A stretch of 7,485 nucleotides of DNA. Source: Treponema sp. (GTDB lineage: Bacteria > Spirochaetota > Spirochaetia > Treponematales > Breznakiellaceae). The position numbers and the translations under genes are program-made. Positions 6,253 through 7,485 of the stretch are shown piece by piece. The stretch spans positions 1 to 7,485 of the forward strand of contig JAIRLZ010000241.1 in NCBI GenBank assembly GCA_031259035.1, written 5' to 3'. Numbering within the stretch: the first letter of the stretch is position 1; each line of letters opens with the position of its first letter. The notes below the pieces were generated by a model. The model ran no database searches and was not told where the DNA came from. It worked only from the letters and a program-made list of their open reading frames with translations.

Positions 6253-7260
6253 CTAGCAGCCGCTTTTCATGGCGGCTTTTAACGGCGCTATGTATTTTTC
6301 CATTATGCGATCCTCTTTCTGTGATAAAAAGCCGGCTTCATATTCTATCATCGTATATTTCTCGGCATCGTGCGCTTTTGTCCGTTCTATTTTTTCGGCG
6401 AATTCTTCATATGATTTTGTCCAATAGTGATTTATCCGTATCTTTTCAACACTTGCCGTTAATCCTTCAGGAACACCTCCATCATTTTGCAGCCTATTTC
6501 CCTGTTCGTCTATACCGTATTGTCCGTTTATATAGCCGCCTCCATGTATATAATAGGTTGTCACCATTCGCGGGTTAACTATCGACTTTATCCATTCCCG
6601 CTCTATCCACGAATAATTGGCGCCAGCCGCCTTTGTCAATTCTTTAACACGGCTTCTCGTATAGTTTTCAATCACCAACCCGTCGGGTTTTTTATAATGT
6701 CCTGAAAACCCATATAAAACCCAATACACGCCCAACGCGGCGATCTTTTTATGCGCTATTTTCTTTTCTATTTCCTTTATCACGCTGGTTATGTTATCCG
6801 CATGTACGGGAACTATAAATTCATCCGCGTCTATCAGCGCAAGCCATCTGGTTTTATTTCCATACCGCGTTATCGCATCATTAAACGCTCGCACCTGAGT
6901 CTCAAGGTTATGCGTTTCCTCCGCCGGAAACAGCGTATAAACAACGTCGCCCGATTCTATATATGGCCGCAACACTTCTTTTGTGGCATCGGTACTGTAA
7001 TTATCGTATATATAAAACGTTTCCACCCCCGCCAGCTTGTGATATTCTATCCATTCCTTTAAATACGACGCCTCATTTCTTACCATTGTCGCTATCGACA
7101 ATTCGTTCTTAAAACATCCATATTCACGCATTTCACGCAGAAAATTATTAAAATAACGCCGAACTTTTTTAATCTCTTCATAAAGGCTTTCCCAAAACGG
7201 GCGGAGCGACAGTTTTGGGACAGGCTCCATAATTTGCAACTTATTTTTACATGCCGCCAT
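6253..7260 (-). CDS. Glycosyltransferase, family 92-like (GT-A fold)
   Basis: A 335-residue protein with ATG six bases after AAGAGG. Family marks are MVRNEASYLKEWIEYH (59-74), the sugar-nucleotide-binding strand YIYDNYSTD (83-91), the metal-binding DXD-type IDADEF (143-148), KSIVNP (225-230) and HYWTKSYEEF (278-287). These fit the DUF23/GT92 and Glyco_tranf_2_4 group, which transfer sugars from nucleotide donors and in bacteria usually act on surface polysaccharide or glycoprotein. No signal peptide or membrane helix is seen, so it is cytoplasmic. The catalytic domain starts near residue 53. Residues 12-26 are encoded by a palindromic repeat and are probably not needed for catalysis. The gene is visibly more A/T-rich than groEL and the envelope block, which may mean horizontal acquisition. 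It stands alone, and acceptor and sugar are unknown. Confidence 0.85.
   Translation of the reverse strand: MAACKNKLQIMEPVPKLSLRPFWESLYEEIKKVRRYFNNFLREMREYGCFKNELSIATMVRNEASYLKEWIEYHKLAGVETFYIYDNYSTDATKEVLRPYIESGDVVYTLFPAEETHNLETQVRAFNDAITRYGNKTRWLALIDADEFIVPVHADNITSVIKEIEKKIAHKKIAALGVYWVLYGFSGHYKKPDGLVIENYTRSRVKELTKAAGANYSWIEREWIKSIVNPRMVTTYYIHGGGYINGQYGIDEQGNRLQNDGGVPEGLTASVEKIRINHYWTKSYEEFAEKIERTKAHDAEKYTMIEYEAGFLSQKEDRIMEKYIAPLKAAMKSGC
7184..7227. repeat. Palindromic repeat inside the glycosyltransferase coding sequence
   Basis: Arms aggctttcccaaaac (7184-7198) and gttttgggacaggct (7212-7226) pair at 13 of 15 positions around a 13-base loop. The right arm gttttgggacaggctc (7212-7227) differs by one base from 3829-3844 in the intergenic element. 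On the minus strand it is in frame and encodes EPVPKLSLRPFWESL, residues 12-26. Confidence 0.75.
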
Positions 7261-7276
7261 AGGAACCTCTTTTAGG

Positions 7277-7320
7277 CGGCTTCGCCGCTTTGTGTAATAG
7301 ATTTAAAAGCGGCGAAGCCG
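7277..7320. repeat. Perfect 15-bp inverted repeat between divergent frames
   Basis: cggcttcgccgcttt (7277-7291) and aaagcggcgaagccg (7306-7320) are perfect inverted repeats with a 14-base loop. The hairpin lies 16 bp from the glycosyltransferase start, in the divergent region to the plus-strand frame at 7390. Neither side has a proper T-run, so it is not a good terminator; a 5' leader structure or dispersed palindrome is likelier. Confidence 0.8.
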
Positions 7321-7389
7321 ACGGTGACGGCTCTTGAATATATAAAACGAGAAAAAAAGTTATAAAAATGCTAGAAGGGGCTTGACAAA

Positions 7390-7485
7390 ATGTTACGCGG
7401 CTATAAACTTGTTTGCTGTTTGCTGTTTGCTGTTTGCTGTTTGCTGTTTGCTGTTTGCTGTTTGCTGTTTGCTGTTTGCTGTTTG
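7390..7485 (+). CDS. Partial ORF with a heptamer-coded hydrophobic N-terminus (candidate phase-variable exported protein)
   Basis: ATG at 7390-7392 lies nine bases after GAAGGGG (7374-7380), a plausible ribosome site. The frame is open to the window end: MLRGYKL followed by VCCLLFA repeated about 3.6 times. The basic start (Arg3, Lys6) and long hydrophobic run look like a signal peptide or membrane anchor, although the many cysteines are odd. The hydrophobic part is written entirely by GTTTGCT heptamers. Seven is not a multiple of three, so gain or loss of one unit would move downstream sequence out of frame, while the heptamer run itself has no stop in any plus-strand frame. The rest of the gene is not in the window, so its product is unknown and the ORF may be an accident of a non-coding microsatellite. 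It diverges from the glycosyltransferase gene across 129 bp. Confidence 0.4.
   Translation, partial: MLRGYKLVCCLLFAVCCLLFAVCCLLFAVCCL
7411..7485. repeat. Heptanucleotide tandem array (GTTTGCT)n, at least 10.7 copies
   Basis: Ten perfect copies of GTTTGCT plus five bases of an eleventh run to the window edge without a mismatch. Perfect identity suggests active slippage or recent expansion. The array may continue beyond the window. Confidence 0.98.

Noticed and set aside
6143..6256. 8-bp inverted pair CTAGTTGC/GCAACTAG as ends of a mobile element
   Set aside because: It is too short, there is no target duplication, and one copy overlaps the glycosyltransferase stop.
7411..7485. CRISPR array
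   Set aside because: The unit is 7 bp without spacers; it is a simple tandem repeat.

Overview
The window looks like chromosomal DNA of a spirochaete close to Treponema, probably a gut-associated (termite-type) lineage. This rests on three things: the envelope proteins with short Treponema-like signal peptides ending in ALFAQ; a lipoprotein family with an RFTRRRKER...YENAKG...WGP ending that I associate from memory with such treponemes; and a stand-alone groEL with no groES next to it. The assignment is inference and no database was consulted.

All recognisable complete genes lie on the minus strand; only a partial reading frame at the right edge is on the plus strand. From left to right the window holds: (1) a cell-envelope block at 100-3624 with a 227-residue hypothetical reading frame, a 123-residue secreted reading frame (the two are in the same frame, separated by one TGA), a 481-residue repeat-rich beta-helix protein, and a lipoprotein gene broken by two compensating single-base frameshifts; (2) a repeat-rich intergenic stretch at 3625-3876 with an IS/MITE-like inverted repeat and three copies of a 14-bp unit; (3) groEL at 3962-5602 with a strong intrinsic terminator; (4) a 52-codon small ORF and about 300 bp of repeat-bearing DNA; (5) a GT92-like glycosyltransferase at 6253-7260 whose N-terminus is partly written by a palindromic repeat; (6) at the right edge, a plus-strand ORF whose start runs directly into at least ten copies of the heptamer GTTTGCT.

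The envelope block appears to have grown by duplication. An identical 69-bp signal-peptide cassette starts two different genes, and the DNA before each cassette is also related, except that one copy carries about 83 extra bases with three small palindromes. Three of the four open frames in the block look interrupted, so it is either decaying, switching, or carrying sequencing errors.

The best candidate for something unusual is at 7390-7485. A plausible Shine-Dalgarno sequence and ATG lead into a run of heptamers that reads as repeating VCCLLFA, a hydrophobic signal-peptide-like core, in any reading frame. Seven is not a multiple of three, so gain or loss of a unit would shift whatever follows. 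This would be a contingency (phase-variation) switch similar in principle to the coding repeats in Neisseria opa signal peptides. The downstream gene is outside the window, so this remains a hypothesis.
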